Position numbers and translations under genes: made by a program. A stretch of DNA of 64,000 nt. Origin: an uncultured Lachnospiraceae bacterium (GTDB lineage: Bacteria > Bacillota > Clostridia > Lachnospirales > Lachnospiraceae). How positions within the stretch are numbered: the stretch's first letter is position 1; every line of letters starts with the position of its first letter. The stretch is from assembly GCA_910588895.1 (NCBI GenBank), contig CAJUSS010000004.1:1-64000 (forward strand), read 5' to 3'. This document shows, in pieces, positions 52,123 to 60,270 of the stretch. Below the pieces are notes generated by a model that was not told the origin of the DNA, made no database searches, and saw nothing but the letters and a program-made list of their open reading frames with translations.

Positions 52123-53484
52123 TTATGCCTCTGCCTGCGCCGCCTTGATCTGCTCATCTAAGCTCTTAAAGATCATCAGGCAGATCACGATGGCAAGCAG
52201 GATGGAGATCACATCCGCCACTGCCTGGGCATAGACGACCCCGTCCAGCCCAAAGAGCTGGTTTAGGAGAAAGACCAGGGGGATGAACACCAGACCCTGA
52301 CGGCAGACGGTCAAGATCAGGGATGGAAGGGCTTTCCCCATCCCCTGGATCGTATTGATGCAGAGGAACAAGATCCCGATCACCGGACCGGTCAGCTGCA
52401 GCGCGATCACCATCTGGATCCCGTAGTCCACCACCTGGCTGTCATTGATAAATGCCCGGATCACTGCCTCTCTGGCGATCACCATCAAGATCGTAAGAGC
52501 CGTCCCCATGACAACGGCGCAGAGGCCAGTGAAACGGAACACCTGTTTCAGCCGTTTGCTGTTGCGGGCGCCGTAATTGTAGCCGATCAGCGGCTGGATA
52601 CCGGCACATAGGCCGATCTGCAAAAGCACCACCAGCATGTTCGCCTTCATGGCAACCCCCATGGCGGCCACCGGGTTATCGCCATAGTGGGCCAACACAT
52701 TATTGAGGACGATATTGGCACAGCTCATCAGGATATTGTTTAAGGAGGCCGGGATGCCGATCGCCATCACCCCCACGGCGATCCCCTGCCCCATCCGGAA
52801 GTCCTTTAAGCGGATGGACAGGCTGGACTTCTTCTGCAGGAAATACAGCAGATAGAACAGACAGGCCGCGATGTTCCCGATCACCGTCGCCACTGCCGCT
52901 CCGGTCACACCCCAGCCGAACCCTAAGATCATGATGGGATCTAGGACGATATTGGTCACCGTGCCGATCATGTTGCCGATCATGGATTCCTTGGCCGCGC
53001 CCTCCCCCCGGAGGATATTGCCGTAGGCTGTGCCGAACATGATGAAGGGACCGCCGAAGGAGATATAGGTCAGGTATTCCTTGGCGAACTGATAGGTGTT
53101 CTCGCTGGCCCCGATCATCTTCAAGATCACATCCATCCCCAGCAAGAACAGCACCGCCATGATCACGCCAAGACCCAGAGAGCCATAGCAGCAGAACGAG
53201 GACAGATTTCTGGCTCTGTCAAGCTTCTTCTCGCCCAGTGCCCTGGAGATCGCCGAGCTGCCGCCGATCCCGAACAGGTTCCCCAGAGCCATAAAGACCA
53301 TAAAGACCGGCGTGGCCAGAGAGACCGCCGCCACCTGCATGGCATCGTTGGTCTTGCCGATAAAGAACGTATCCGCCATATTGTAGATCACCACCACCAG
53401 CATGGAGATGATCGTTGGGATCGCCATGGTCGCCACCGCCTTTGAGACGAGGGCATCTTCAAAAAGTGCTTTGTTATCGTTCAT
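52123..53484 (-). CDS. MATE-family efflux pump with attenuator-like leader
   Basis: MATE transporter, 453 aa, twelve helices, with IPTIISMLVVVIYNMADTFFIGK in the first half and GIPASLNNILMSCANIVLNN at the second-half repeat. The ATG at 53484 has GGAGG eight bases upstream and overlaps (ATGA) the stop of a 61-codon leader frame. A strong promoter about 200 bases upstream, a terminator hairpin inside the leader and a competing pairing suggest expression is switched by transcription attenuation, probably by a compound the pump exports. Confidence 0.88.
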   Translation of the reverse strand: MNDNKALFEDALVSKAVATMAIPTIISMLVVVIYNMADTFFIGKTNDAMQVAAVSLATPVFMVFMALGNLFGIGGSSAISRALGEKKLDRARNLSSFCCYGSLGLGVIMAVLFLLGMDVILKMIGASENTYQFAKEYLTYISFGGPFIMFGTAYGNILRGEGAAKESMIGNMIGTVTNIVLDPIMILGFGWGVTGAAVATVIGNIAACLFYLLYFLQKKSSLSIRLKDFRMGQGIAVGVMAIGIPASLNNILMSCANIVLNNVLAHYGDNPVAAMGVAMKANMLVVLLQIGLCAGIQPLIGYNYGARNSKRLKQVFRFTGLCAVVMGTALTILMVIAREAVIRAFINDSQVVDYGIQMVIALQLTGPVIGILFLCINTIQGMGKALPSLILTVCRQGLVFIPLVFLLNQLFGLDGVVYAQAVADVISILLAIVICLMIFKSLDEQIKAAQAEA

Positions 53485-53666
53485 ATCCATTCCCTCCTGT
53501 CGTAAGATGTAAGCTCGCAGAACGATAGAGGCAAAAGCCCCGACCTATAAAAAAATAGAGGAGGGTAACGCAATATCTGCATACCCTCAACTCTTACATG
53601 GTTGGTTTTCTGCCAATATGAATGCTTGTCCTGCTCTGCCAGACATATGCAGACATGCCAAAGCAT
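53481..53666 (-). CDS. Candidate leader peptide ORF of MATE gene
   Basis: 61-codon frame beginning MLWHVCICLAEQDKHSYWQK shortly after the predicted transcript start, running through the terminator hairpin and ending in a TGA that overlaps the MATE ATG. No clear Shine-Dalgarno precedes it. A second, overlapping frame of 25 codons (53671-53594, MVCFGMSAYVWQ...) ends just before the hairpin. Either could be the translated leader. Evidence is positional; coding is not proven. Confidence 0.4.
   Translation of the reverse strand: MLWHVCICLAEQDKHSYWQKTNHVRVEGMQILRYPPLFFYRSGLLPLSFCELTSYDRREWI
53549..53594 (-). terminator. Attenuator hairpin in MATE leader
   Basis: In the RNA, AGAG-UU-GAGGGUA pairs with UACCCUC-CUCU (11 bp with a UU bulge) and is followed by A and U7, a good intrinsic terminator before the MATE gene. 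The upstream segment AUGUCUGCAUA (53656-53646) can pair with UAUGCAGAUAU (53583-53573) in the loop side of this hairpin (10 Watson-Crick pairs and one G-U), which should compete with it. Confidence 0.62.
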
Positions 53667-53687
53667 ACCATATACTGACAATCAAAC

Positions 53688-53716
53688 ATTTTACGCCTCT
53701 CTATAGGTTTTGTCAA
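53688..53716 (-). promoter_or_regulatory. Strong promoter of MATE leader
   Basis: Minus strand perfect TTGACA (53716-53711), 17-base spacer, TAAAAT (53693-53688). Transcription should start near 53680, about 195 bases before the MATE ATG. The rest of 53485-53791 is the leader described here and a short spacer after fsa. Confidence 0.8.
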
Positions 53717-53791
53717 GCCTTGTTTTTCCTTTTTAAGGTCCCCCTATCCAACATAGGGGACCGACCGGCGGCTCTGTACGCTCGCTTTAGG

Positions 53792-54445
53792 TCACTGGCC
53801 GAACACCGCCCTGTGATCGGCCTGGAACTTCTCGATCCCTGCAGTGGTCAGGGGATGCATTAACATCTGCTCGATCACCTTGTAGGGAACGGTGGCGATA
53901 TCCGCCCCTGCCTTTGCGCAGTCGGTCACATGGATCGGGTTCCGGATGCTGGCCGCGATCACCTGGGTCTCGATATCATGGATCGCAAAGATCTCCGTGA
54001 TGTCCCGGATCAGATCGATCCCGGGCATGGAGATATCGTCTAAACGACCCAGGAAGGGCGATACATAGGTGGCCCCTGCTCTTGCCGCCAGCAGCGCCTG
54101 CGCTGCAGTAAAGATCAACGTGACGTTCGTCTTGATGCCCTCTGCTGCCAGGACCTTAACAGCCTTTAAGCCTTCCGCTGTCATGGGGATCTTCACCACC
54201 ATGTTAGGATGGATCGATGCGATCTCCCGCCCTTCCCGGATCATCCCTTCTGCATCTGTGGTGGTCGCCTTCACCTCGCCGCTGATCGCACCGTCCACGA
54301 TCGACGCGATCTCACGGATCACCTCATCAAAATCCCGCCCTTCCTTTGCGATCAGGGACGGATTGGTGGTAACGCCGCAGATGATCCCCATATCTGCCGC
54401 CTTTTTGATCTCCTCAACATTTGCCGTATCTACAAAAAATCTCAT
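53792..54445 (-). CDS. fsa: Fructose-6-phosphate aldolase/transaldolase-like
   Basis: Short transaldolase-family enzyme (TalC/FSA type), 217 aa. [20 protein letters not shown] begins as in the family, [13 protein letters not shown] follows, the Schiff-base lysine is in NMVVKIPMT, and [31 protein letters not shown] is conserved. Members either transfer dihydroxyacetone units (transaldolase) or cleave fructose 6-phosphate; the sequence alone does not choose. Divergent from a zinc alcohol dehydrogenase, so it may serve in sugar or sugar-alcohol breakdown. Confidence 0.9.
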   Translation of the reverse strand: MRFFVDTANVEEIKKAADMGIICGVTTNPSLIAKEGRDFDEVIREIASIVDGAISGEVKATTTDAEGMIREGREIASIHPNMVVKIPMTAEGLKAVKVLAAEGIKTNVTLIFTAAQALLAARAGATYVSPFLGRLDDISMPGIDLIRDITEIFAIHDIETQVIAASIRNPIHVTDCAKAGADIATVPYKVIEQMLMHPLTTAGIEKFQADHRAVFGQ

Positions 54446-54522
54446 CTCTGCTTTTCCTTTCTTGTTCGCTGCATCTGCTCGCTGTATCCTTTATGTATCT
54501 GTTGTTATCGCTTCTGATAAAA

Positions 54523-54551
54523 ATGCTATCACGCGCTCCAATGTCTGTCAA
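54523..54551 (-). promoter_or_regulatory. Promoter of fsa
   Basis: Minus strand TTGACA (54551-54546), 17-base spacer, TAGCAT (54528-54523). Confidence 0.65.
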
Positions 54552-54581
54552 CCCATTCCTTCTATGGATACAACCTTAAAT

Positions 54582-54610
54582 TTGACTTTGCTCCTCTTCT
54601 GTTCTATAAT
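54582..54610 (+). promoter_or_regulatory. Promoter of zinc alcohol dehydrogenase
   Basis: TTGACT (54582-54587), 17-base spacer, perfect TATAAT (54605-54610), 42 bases before the ATG. Confidence 0.8.
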
Positions 54611-54651
54611 CACTTATAGAAAGTTTTATCAAACGATCAGGAGGAAACGTC

Positions 54652-55683
54652 ATGAAAGGTGCTTTTTTTGTCGGCGCAGATGCCGCTCCAAGATTTGAGA
54701 TCAGGGAGATGGAACTCGCTCCGTTAGGCCCCCACGAGGTGATGGTGCAGAACAAGGCCTGCGGGGTCTGCGGGACGGACGTGCATATCTACCACGGGGA
54801 AGCCGGTTCTGCCGATGTGGATCCGCCTGTAGTCTTAGGCCATGAGTTTGCCGGGATCGTGGCGGCAGTCGGGGCGGAAGTCACCACGGTAAAACCGGGG
54901 GACCATGTGACCATGGATCCCAACATGTACTGCGGGGAGTGTATGCCCTGCCGCATGGGAAAGAAGCAGAACTGCCAGCATCTGTCCGCCCTGGGCGTCA
55001 CCACCAACGGCGGTTTTGCAGAGTATTCCGTATGCCCGGAGACCCAGTGCTTTAAGCTGGATGAGAAGATCGATCTCTGCGCGGCAGCCATGACCGAGCC
55101 CCTGGCCTGCGTTATCCACGGCATCGACTTGGCAAACATCCGCCCCGGCCAGACCGTGCTGGTGATCGGAGGCGGCGCGATCGGCCTCTTGATGGTACAG
55201 ATGGCCAAGCTCTCCGGCGCTTCCACGATCATCCTCAGTGAGCCGATCGAGATGCGCCGCAAGATCGGGCTGGAGGTGGGCGCCGATGCCGCGATCGATC
55301 CGATCCATGAGGATGTGCCGGCCAGGATAAGAGAGATCACCGGACGAGAGGGCGCGGATGTGATCATCGAATGTGTGGGCAAGCCCTTCGCTGTGGAGCA
55401 GGCCTTCAAAGCCGCGGGCTTTAACGCCAACATCGTCCTTTTCAGCGTGCCCACGGTAGACGCCACAGTCCCGCTCCCCTTATTCGACATGTATAAAAAG
55501 GAGCTGCACATCTGCGGCTCCATGATCGATCCCGATACCTATCAGAGGGCGGTGAACCTGATCAACAGCGGGAAGATCGACTTACAGAAGCTGATCACCC
55601 ACCGCTATGACTTAGAGCATCTGGATGATGCGATCCATATGCAGATGAGCAGCGAGTCGATCAAGGTGGTGGTCTGTCCGTGA
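54652..55683 (+). CDS. Zinc-dependent alcohol/polyol dehydrogenase
   Basis: Medium-chain dehydrogenase/reductase, 343 aa. The catalytic zinc ligands are in ACGVCGTDVHIYHGE and VLGHEFAGIV, the structural zinc set is in YCGECMPCRMGKKQNC, and the NAD loop is VLVIGGGAIGLLMVQMA. Glu after the loop (SEPIEMRR) suggests NAD rather than NADP. Similar enzymes oxidise sorbitol, threonine or related polyols; the substrate is undecided. AGGAGG precedes the ATG. Divergent from fsa, which hints at a shared sugar-alcohol pathway. Confidence 0.9.
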   Translation: MKGAFFVGADAAPRFEIREMELAPLGPHEVMVQNKACGVCGTDVHIYHGEAGSADVDPPVVLGHEFAGIVAAVGAEVTTVKPGDHVTMDPNMYCGECMPCRMGKKQNCQHLSALGVTTNGGFAEYSVCPETQCFKLDEKIDLCAAAMTEPLACVIHGIDLANIRPGQTVLVIGGGAIGLLMVQMAKLSGASTIILSEPIEMRRKIGLEVGADAAIDPIHEDVPARIREITGREGADVIIECVGKPFAVEQAFKAAGFNANIVLFSVPTVDATVPLPLFDMYKKELHICGSMIDPDTYQRAVNLINSGKIDLQKLITHRYDLEHLDDAIHMQMSSESIKVVVCP

Positions 55684-55735
55684 TCGGACAGCGCGAAGAC
55701 CGCTCTTTTTGAGCGGGCAGTGCGGCAGGCGGCAA

Positions 55736-55765
55736 GAGCCGGACAGGATCACTCCTGTCCGGCTC
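55736..55765. terminator. Terminator between convergent ADH and LCP genes
   Basis: GAGCCGGACAGGA and TCCTGTCCGGCTC form a perfect 13-bp stem around TCAC. It covers the LCP stop codon (55749-55751). The T-runs on either side are weak; a second small stem, CGCTC-TTTTT-GAGCG (55701-55715), lies next to it. Confidence 0.65.
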
Positions 55766-57452
55766 CTTCTTGCTCAAAACCGGGTCCGAAGGCCTCTGTG
55801 GGCGCTTCCGCCGGCTTGGTATAGTCTGTGCCCGCGCTCTCTCCCGCAGGCGTCTCCACCGCGCCCGGTCCCTCATGGATCTCATCTTCGGAAAGATCTT
55901 GACTTTCCGTTTCTATGGGCTCTACCTTTGCAGGCGCAGAGGGTGCGTCCGTCTCCTCCGGCTCCGTCTCCTCCGGCTCTGTAGTCTCTTCCACACTGAT
56001 CTCTTCAGTGGGTTCCTCCACTGCCGGCATCTGGACCTCTGGCGCTACCTCCGCCGGCTGCTGGGGCGCCGAAGCCTCTCCTCCTCCGCCACCGCCAAAG
56101 CCTCCTCCTGTGTTCCCGACGGCTCCGGTCAGATCGCCGTCCGGACCTGCAGGGGTCCCCTCGTCATAGATCCCGGACCGTTCCCCGATCTTCGCGCTGA
56201 TATCTTGGACCGTCGCAGAGGGCAGGAAGCCTTCCTGGTCATAGAGGAACTGGTGGAGCAGGACCACATTGGAACTCAAGGTCATGGGGATGACGCAGTC
56301 CAGCTTTCCTACCATCGCTGTTGTTTTCGCAAATGGGAAGCCAGACGTCTGCCCTAAGTGGTACCGCTTTACATTTTTCACCAGAGAAAGGACATCCTCC
56401 AGCCCCACGCTGGTAGAGATCTCCGAAAAGACCACGCCGGCCACAGCCTGCAGGGTCTTTAAGTCTGCCTGCTTTGCCTTTTCCAATGCCAGAGAGACCA
56501 CCTTCCGCTGGCGCTCCGTCCGGTTAAAATCCGTATCCATCAAGCGCAGACGGCTGTAAGCCACAGCCTGCACACCGTCCAGATGGTTCATCCCGGCATG
56601 CTCTAGATGTGTCGAATATGTATCCGTGGACTCTGCCGTCTCCGTGATAAAGGAGTTGATGTAGGCAAATTCCCGGTCGGTGATCTCTAGGTCCACGCCG
56701 CCCAAGATATTGATGGCATCCACCACTGCCTTCCAGTTAAAGGTGGCATAGTCGTCGATGGCCACATCCAGGTTCCGTTCCAGAGTCTCCACGGCCTGCT
56801 GGTATCCGCCTTTAAAATAGGCCTCGTTGATCTTATGGAAGTCCCCATCCTTGTTGATCTGCACATAGGTATCCCGATAGATCGAGACCAGGCGGATCTC
56901 ACCGGTCTTTTTATTGATGCTGGCGATCATCTGTACATCGGCCAGCGCGCCCTTCCCCAGGTTGCCGCCACGGGAGTCTACTCCAAAGACGGCGATGTTC
57001 CAGTAGCCGTCCCGGTCCTTCAGCCAGCGCTTCCCGTAAAGAACGGCACCGATGAGGAGCAGGACGAACAGAAGGAGCTTCCAGCCCTTTTTCCGTTTCT
57101 TCGGCTTTTCGTAGGGTGTGTCCTTTCTCTTTCCGCCTGCGCTGCGCGCCGCTCTTTTCCCGCTGCTCCCGCCATGAGAAGACCTTCCTCCCGCCTTTCT
57201 GCCGGACGAAGATCTTTGCTTCCTGCGGGGACCATGCTCCTCCCACACATCCTCCTCTTCCAGGTCTTCCTCTCCTTCCCAGTCCTCCTCCAGATAGCTG
57301 CCCTGAAGATCCTCGTCCTCCTCATCATAGAAGGGTCCCCTATATCCCTGCCAGTCTGCGGCAGCAGGCTGGGACCCTCTTTTTTGTCTGCGTCTGGCCC
57401 GCATACGGTCCAGCTCATCTCCATATCCTTCTTCCAAACGGTTTCTTGGCAT
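55749..57452 (-). CDS. LytR-CpsA-Psr (LCP) cell-wall ligase
   Basis: Membrane enzyme that transfers lipid-linked polymers such as teichoic acid or capsule to peptidoglycan. The 567-residue protein has an unusual long cytoplasmic head (1-120), first acidic (DEEDEDLQ, EEDLEEEDVWEE) and then basic (Ser/Gly/Lys/Arg), one membrane helix (124-140) and the LCP domain with NIAVFGVDSR, VSIYRDTYVQI and the arginine-rich YSRLRLMDTDFNRTERQRK. The tail (about 435-567) is Gly-rich then acidic Pro/Glu/Thr, like a wall-spanning linker. It follows the NlpC/P60 gene by 16 bases. Confidence 0.9.
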   Translation of the reverse strand: MPRNRLEEGYGDELDRMRARRRQKRGSQPAAADWQGYRGPFYDEEDEDLQGSYLEEDWEGEEDLEEEDVWEEHGPRRKQRSSSGRKAGGRSSHGGSSGKRAARSAGGKRKDTPYEKPKKRKKGWKLLLFVLLLIGAVLYGKRWLKDRDGYWNIAVFGVDSRGGNLGKGALADVQMIASINKKTGEIRLVSIYRDTYVQINKDGDFHKINEAYFKGGYQQAVETLERNLDVAIDDYATFNWKAVVDAINILGGVDLEITDREFAYINSFITETAESTDTYSTHLEHAGMNHLDGVQAVAYSRLRLMDTDFNRTERQRKVVSLALEKAKQADLKTLQAVAGVVFSEISTSVGLEDVLSLVKNVKRYHLGQTSGFPFAKTTAMVGKLDCVIPMTLSSNVVLLHQFLYDQEGFLPSATVQDISAKIGERSGIYDEGTPAGPDGDLTGAVGNTGGGFGGGGGGEASAPQQPAEVAPEVQMPAVEEPTEEISVEETTEPEETEPEETDAPSAPAKVEPIETESQDLSEDEIHEGPGAVETPAGESAGTDYTKPAEAPTEAFGPGFEQEGAGQE

Positions 57453-57468
57453 AGAAAAACACCTACCT

Positions 57469-59775
57469 TTAATCTACCAGTTTCCTATAATATGGCCATG
57501 CGGCATCCATGGTCTTGATCGTGACATTGTTGACCGAAGCGCTGGATTCATGGATCACGTTCATCTGTCCGTTGGCAGACCAGCTGAGGAACATGACCAC
57601 ATGGGCGTTGGTCCCGGTGCGCACGATGATATCCCCTGGCTTTAGCTCGCTGCGGCTGATCTTCTCACCGCACAGGATCAATCCGCTGGTGCTGGAGCCC
57701 TCCAGCCGCTCTCCAGTGACAGACCAGTACACCCAGCTGATCCAGCCGGAGCAGTCCAGCCCCTTTAGGATCCGGCCCTTGTCATCTGAGGGGACCAGCA
57801 CGCCGAAGTTATTGCCCTCATAGCCAGGATGGGAGGCCTTTCCTCCCCAATAGTAGGGCACACGGCCTACCGAGGAAAGGGCGAAGCGAACGATCTCCCT
57901 CCTCGTCTCGGAAAGATCCTTTGGCAACTGCTCCATATAGTCCCGGATCTTTGCGTCGGATAAGGGCGTGCTCAAAGAGATCGAGGAGATGCTCAGCCCA
58001 TAATCGGCAAACCAGTCCTGCTCGCAGATCGTTCGAACATCGGCGATGTTCTCCTCCGTCCAGCCATCCCACCTGGTATCCTCCTGGGGGGACCCGTTCC
58101 CGATCTTGTCCCTGGCGAGCAGTCCGTTCTTGCCCTCCAGCCCTAAAAGCTTGACCCGGATATAAAGATCCACATGGCCGGGGCAGTCCGTTGTCCGGCT
58201 CTTTGACCGCTGCCTGCCAGAGGATGTGCCGCTATCGCCGCCATCAGAGCTTCCGCCATCATCGGACCGGCCGGCGCTCCCGCTTATATCCGCTGTCCCA
58301 TCTGCACCTGCAGCAGCCTCCTGCCCGTCGGCTCCCGAGATCCCTTCAAAAGCCGCTGCCATCTGTGCGTCGGTATCCGATGCCAGCGCTGCCCCTTCTA
58401 AGGACTCCGCTGTCTCCAGATCCTTCTTCGTCCGCCGGATAACCGCAGGCTGTTCCGCTTCCTCCTGGACCGCGCCTGCCGAATGGCTTTCCTGACCGCC
58501 CATATCCACCTCTGTGCCTGCGTCTATGCCGCTGTCCTGTCCCGCCTCTTCGGTCTTCTTTTTTGTACGGCGGATGACGGTCACCTGCTGACCGGACTCG
58601 GTTCCTGCGCCGGCCTCTTCTGCTGTCCCGGCAGAAGGAGCGCCATCGGCCTGCCCGTCTTTTTCCCCGGAAGAGCCGGCCTCTTCCTCACCAGACAGAC
58701 TGCCGCCCAAAGAGGAGCCGGTCCCTGCACTGTCGGATACGCTGCCGTCCACAGAAGAAGGGTCGGCAGCCTCGTCGGACAAAGGACCGCCCGTCCCGTC
58801 AGCAGAGCGGTCTTTCTCCTCTGTGCCGCGTTCCGCTTTGGTCTCCGCGCCGTCCCTGCCCTCCTGGACAGCCAGTGCAGCGGCAGCCTCCTCTTCCGCC
58901 AAGATCTCCTCCCGGGCGATCTCCTCATCGGTCTTATCAACACAGCCGTCACAATAGTATAGGCTCCCCATACTCAGCGAGTAGCTGTGGGAATCTTCCC
59001 AGAGCCGGGTGGCGTAGGCTTTAAAAGCGTCCACATCCATAAGATCCGTGTAGTAGGTATACACGCTGGCCATAGCCAGGATCTCTTTCACATTCGAGTA
59101 GCTGGCACTGGTCCTGCCGTCGCCGTCCGTAAAGGACACATGGATCGCCTTCCAGTTATCTACCGTCCAGGTGGAGGGGTCGTCCGGATCATGCGCTTCA
59201 TTTTTCGGGTCATACTCTCCGATCACGGAGGAAGGCGCTCTTCCCAGACGAGCCGCCATGGCCGCCGGGCGGATATCCGCCAGCTCATAGATATCCGCCA
59301 GCCATTCGGAATCCTGTATGGTCAGCTCCTTGAACACCTGTCCCGCATAGCTGTCGATGATATCCTCCCCATCGCTGTCCTTTGGATAGTGATAGGCCAG
59401 GTTCAAACGGTCTGGAGATGGCGTATAGGGCTTTTCCTCCGGTTCTGTCTCCGGCTCTGTTGCCGGCACTTCCTTCGGGCCAGCCGTCTCCTGGACGACC
59501 GCAGTTTCTTTCAAGGCCTTTGCCCCAGCCTGAGCGGCCTCCTCCTTTAACGCCCTTTGAAAGCCATAGAGCCGGCTCATCTCGCCCAGACCGACCCCGA
59601 TACAGATGGCCGTCACCGCCAGAACGGTCCTTTTTTGCAGGTCTCTGTCTGTCTTCAGCCGGGTCAAGGACTGTCCGATCCGCCGGCGCAGATCCGGCCT
59701 TTTATCTCCTGCGGGATCTTCAGGCCCCCTTTTTCTATTGGCCTGCATCCTCTTATCAAATGGTATCTTTTTCAA
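57469..59775 (-). CDS. Membrane-anchored NlpC/P60-type hydrolase
   Basis: Probable peptidoglycan endopeptidase, 768 aa. A basic cytoplasmic end (about 1-45), a membrane helix (about 50-66; TVLAVTAICIGVGLGEM) and a long external part lead to the C-terminal domain YYWGGKASHPGYEGN, with the catalytic Cys675 in LDCSGWISWVYW, His725 in NAHVVMF and a further His in VIHES. The middle (about 290-540) is low-complexity Ala/Gly/Ser/Glu and contains two copies of VIRRTKK. The start is a TTG; Met10 (59748) is an alternative. It pairs with the LCP gene and diverges from glmS. Confidence 0.85.
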   Translation of the reverse strand: MKKIPFDKRMQANRKRGPEDPAGDKRPDLRRRIGQSLTRLKTDRDLQKRTVLAVTAICIGVGLGEMSRLYGFQRALKEEAAQAGAKALKETAVVQETAGPKEVPATEPETEPEEKPYTPSPDRLNLAYHYPKDSDGEDIIDSYAGQVFKELTIQDSEWLADIYELADIRPAAMAARLGRAPSSVIGEYDPKNEAHDPDDPSTWTVDNWKAIHVSFTDGDGRTSASYSNVKEILAMASVYTYYTDLMDVDAFKAYATRLWEDSHSYSLSMGSLYYCDGCVDKTDEEIAREEILAEEEAAAALAVQEGRDGAETKAERGTEEKDRSADGTGGPLSDEAADPSSVDGSVSDSAGTGSSLGGSLSGEEEAGSSGEKDGQADGAPSAGTAEEAGAGTESGQQVTVIRRTKKKTEEAGQDSGIDAGTEVDMGGQESHSAGAVQEEAEQPAVIRRTKKDLETAESLEGAALASDTDAQMAAAFEGISGADGQEAAAGADGTADISGSAGRSDDGGSSDGGDSGTSSGRQRSKSRTTDCPGHVDLYIRVKLLGLEGKNGLLARDKIGNGSPQEDTRWDGWTEENIADVRTICEQDWFADYGLSISSISLSTPLSDAKIRDYMEQLPKDLSETRREIVRFALSSVGRVPYYWGGKASHPGYEGNNFGVLVPSDDKGRILKGLDCSGWISWVYWSVTGERLEGSSTSGLILCGEKISRSELKPGDIIVRTGTNAHVVMFLSWSANGQMNVIHESSASVNNVTIKTMDAAWPYYRKLVD

Positions 59776-59816
59776 GCTCGCCCCACGCTTTCACTTTTTT
59801 TCGCATTTTCCGCTTT

Positions 59817-59825
59817 AGTATAGCA
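59817..59825 (-). promoter_or_regulatory. Extended -10 promoter of NlpC-LCP pair
   Basis: Minus strand TGC-TATACT (59825-59817) is an extended -10 element; the -35 region is a poor match (T-rich), so an activator may be needed. Confidence 0.5.
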
Positions 59826-59855
59826 TATCCTGCTCTTAAAAAACAGAGAGCGAAT

Positions 59856-59874
59856 GATTAAGGTTTCCTTAATC
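59856..59874. promoter_or_regulatory. Operator-like palindrome between divergent wall genes
   Basis: GATTAAGG-TTT-CCTTAATC is a perfect 8-bp dyad placed 14 bases before the glmS -35 and about 35 bases upstream of the NlpC -10. A regulator bound here could act on both promoters. No regulator is known for it. Confidence 0.5.
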
Positions 59875-59887
59875 CGCTTTAAGAAAG

Positions 59888-59916
59888 TTGACGTTTCCAG
59901 CCAACTGGTCTATAAT
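59888..59916 (+). promoter_or_regulatory. Promoter of glmS
   Basis: TTGACG (59888-59893), 17-base spacer, perfect TATAAT (59911-59916); start near 59923, about 45 bases before the ribozyme cleavage site. Confidence 0.85.
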
Positions 59917-59957
59917 GGCTTCGATCCGCGTACAAAAGGAGGATGCGGACCCCTATA

Positions 59958-60160
59958 GCAGAGCTAAGCGCCATGTACCGACGACAGGACCGTGAAGAGC
60001 GACAGCCAAAAGACTGCTGCTCCTGGGATCGGTTAACGAGGTGGAGAGGTTATCGAAGGATTCGGCGGATACTCTCCCGTGCCGCCTGCGCGCGCCACCG
60101 CTGCCCCAAATATGCAGGTGACTGCAAAACAAAGGACAGAGGAGCAGGCAAGTTGGAGAC
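59958..60160 (+). ncRNA. glmS: glmS ribozyme-riboswitch
   Basis: Self-cleaving RNA that uses glucosamine 6-phosphate as cofactor, so that excess product destroys the glmS message. Conserved parts appear in order: the cleavage region with GCGCC starting at 59968 (cut expected between 59967 and 59968), the core ACGAGGTGGAGAGGTTATCG, TTCGGCGGATACTCTCCCG, and the 3' domain with AAAACAAAGGACAGAGGAGC (near 60124-60145). The segment 59776-60270 holds only promoters, operator and this RNA. Confidence 0.93.
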
Positions 60161-60270
60161 GTAATGTATGGAACTGTATATGGGCGGACCGCTCCAGACA
60201 GATCGTCACGGGCGATCTGCCGCCCGACAGACAGTTTTTGCGCAGACTAAAAACAGATGGAGGATGAGAT

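Noticed and set aside
53485..53716. T-box or known riboswitch in the MATE leader
   Set aside because: No T-box sequence or known aptamer core recognised; the leader frames and attenuator fit better.
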